Source: an uncultured Ruminococcus sp.
GTDB taxonomy: Bacteria > Bacillota > Clostridia > Oscillospirales > Ruminococcaceae
Reading direction: 5' to 3'
DNA: 10,312 nucleotides
Assembly (NCBI GenBank): GCA_946183385.1
Contig: CAMHBN010000049.1
Span: 1-10,312, forward strand
Positions within the stretch are counted from its first letter, which is position 1, and each line of letters opens with the position of its first letter. The translations under genes were made by a program, and so were the position numbers. Below are positions 9,106 to 10,312 of this stretch, piece by piece. The notes beneath the pieces are model-generated. The model searched no databases. It saw only the letters and a program-made list of their open reading frames with translations, and was not told the origin of the DNA.

Positions 9106-10312
9106 TTAATATTGTTCGCTGAGCAGCGTGCCAATTCTGTCCTGCATATATTTCGCGCACTGCTCGGGCGTGGATTCGCCCGCAAAGAGAGCTTGGCGCT
9201 CCTCGTCAACTATCTGCCAGTATGCGTCGCCCGTGAAGCGCAGCTGCTTTGGCGGGATCTCGGCGTTCTTCATACAGTTGTAGATGAAGTCGATGTCCTC
9301 GTCCTTGAGCGGACCAATGCACACGGTATTCTCGCCGTCGTTCCAAGCGTAGCCGTTCTCCGTAATATCTGAAAAGCGCGGCTTGTCGTCGTAGCGCATT
9401 CTGTCCGCGAGCTCGAAGAAGCCCTTTTCCGTCAGCGGGAAGCCCGAAATGCTCCAGCCGTCGGTCTCGAAGTCGTAGGTCTGGATGAAGCTGATGTAGC
9501 GCCACGCCTCGTCGGTCATTGTGCTGTCCTTGGTGATAGCGAACTGATTCTGACGGACATCGAGGAAGGTGTGAGCTCCGTCGGGATATGGCAAGCCGAG
9601 GTATACGAGCTCCTCGTCGCCGAAGTCTCCCCTTATCTCCTGCATATAACCATCGAAACTGCCAAAGTTAAGCTGCTTGAACATCGTCACGTCGTCTCTG
9701 TACTGCCTCTGCTGACTGAGCATTACCATTTTCTGTTCGGCGGCTGTTGGATTCATTGGGTCTGCAAAAATCTCACGCGCGTCGGTCTGCTCGCCGCCGT
9801 TTGCACAGAAACGCAGATAGCGGATAAAGCTGTCGGAATCAAAATTGCAGGTGTAGTTCTCGGCGTCTATCCACCACGTATTACTCGCGACGCCCGAACG
9901 CCACCACTTGCTGTCATCGTCCTGCCAGTCACTTGTGTGCATACCCTCTGGCAGGTTCTCGATAGTGTCAATCATCGTGTCGAGGCACCAGTCGCCGTGA
10001 ATATATTTGTCCGCCCATTTCTTCTTGCAGACGTAGCCCATATCCACGCAGATACGCCACGGCAGGCAGCAAATTTTGCCGTCGTCGTCAGTGAGGTACT
10101 CGCGCACATTCGGGAAGAGCATATCGGGCTTCAGGTCCTCGTCATTCTCCATAAACGGCGTAAGATCGATGAAAGCGCCCTTGTCCGCGAGGTCAACTCC
10201 GCACATCATGCCCTGATAATCGACCACCATAACGTCGGGGAGGTTACCCGCGAGCGCGTCCTCAGTCAGCTGTGTGACCGAGGCGTTATAGGCGTCCTCG
10301 CTGTTCTGCGGG
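9106..10312 (-). CDS. ABC sugar-binding protein, family 1 (C-terminal 401 aa; start lies beyond the window)
   Basis: This is the C-terminal part of a second extracellular solute-binding protein. The frame stays open to the window edge, so the ATG at 10230 is internal: the 27 residues before it include EDALAGNLPDV, which matches the DIISGDGPDI segment of the neighbouring lipoprotein. Other matching points are LFPNVREYLTDDDGKICCLPW (the neighbour has FIPNVRKAFERDGKMVMITP), LVYLGLPYPDG (neighbour FVGFPYDG), and the C-terminus EQCAKYMQDRIGTLLSEQY (neighbour ECAKRIQNRASIYLSERY). The two are therefore tandem paralogues, though clearly diverged, which suggests different ligands or roles. The visible part has 11 cysteines, including a CC pair. 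The signal peptide, and whether it too has a propeller-like extension, lie outside the window. Permease genes may lie further upstream. The sugar bound cannot be told from the sequence. Confidence 0.85.
   Translation of the reverse strand, partial: PQNSEDAYNASVTQLTEDALAGNLPDVMVVDYQGMMCGVDLADKGAFIDLTPFMENDEDLKPDMLFPNVREYLTDDDGKICCLPWRICVDMGYVCKKKWADKYIHGDWCLDTMIDTIENLPEGMHTSDWQDDDSKWWRSGVASNTWWIDAENYTCNFDSDSFIRYLRFCANGGEQTDAREIFADPMNPTAAEQKMVMLSQQRQYRDDVTMFKQLNFGSFDGYMQEIRGDFGDEELVYLGLPYPDGAHTFLDVRQNQFAITKDSTMTDEAWRYISFIQTYDFETDGWSISGFPLTEKGFFELADRMRYDDKPRFSDITENGYAWNDGENTVCIGPLKDEDIDFIYNCMKNAEIPPKQLRFTGDAYWQIVDEERQALFAGESTPEQCAKYMQDRIGTLLSEQY

Noticed and set aside
9093..9209. Upstream ATG that would add 39 residues to the lipoprotein
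   Set aside because: It overlaps the conserved end of the preceding gene and places a non-signal leader before a clear lipoprotein signal peptide that has its own ribosome-binding site.
10228..10230. ATG as the start of the right-hand binding protein
   Set aside because: The frame continues upstream to the window edge with family-like sequence (DALAGNLPDV), so this methionine is internal.

Overview
The window looks like chromosomal DNA from a cellulosome-forming, fibre-degrading anaerobic Firmicute of the Ruminococcus type (R. flavefaciens / R. champanellensis-like gut or rumen bacterium). Three things point there: a C-terminal type I dockerin on a secreted multi-modular glycoside hydrolase, a GH9-type cellulase with an N-terminal CBM4-like module next door, and large lipoprotein solute-binding proteins of the Firmicutes kind. 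The genus is an inference. All genes read on the minus strand, so the gene order below runs from the right end of the window to the left.

Right end (10312 to 6816): two tandem ABC-type sugar-binding lipoproteins. The first (9106-10312) enters the window already in progress and lacks its N-terminus. The second (6816-9092) is complete, starts with a lipobox signal peptide, and is much longer than a normal binding protein because about 300 residues resembling a beta-propeller precede the solute-binding fold. The stop codon of the first abuts the ribosome-binding site of the second, so they form one operon, closed by a strong hairpin terminator at 6771-6802. No permease or ATPase gene is in view.

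Middle (6770 to 1100): a new transcription unit with a recognisable sigma-A-type promoter (6672-6700) preceded by three copies of a short AGTTATRAW motif. It holds a secreted, dockerin-bearing GH43 enzyme resembling exo-beta-1,3-galactanases (4112-6646), followed 15 bases later by a cytoplasmic LacZ-type GH2 beta-galactosidase (1100-4096).

Left end (1100 to 1): a near-perfect consensus promoter (1066-1093), an untranslated leader of about 80 bases with an inverted repeat, and the first 326 residues of a GH9-type cellulase (signal peptide, CBM4-like module, Ig-like CelD_N domain). Its catalytic domain lies beyond the window.

Read together, the genes suggest capture and breakdown of galactose-containing plant polysaccharide. 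A cellulosome-attached enzyme would release galactose or short galacto-oligosaccharides outside the cell, binding lipoproteins would collect sugars at the surface, and LacZ would split beta-galactosides inside. The substrate assignment is inferred from family resemblance. No RNA genes, insertion sequences or CRISPR arrays were seen, and there is no gene-free stretch longer than about 170 bases.
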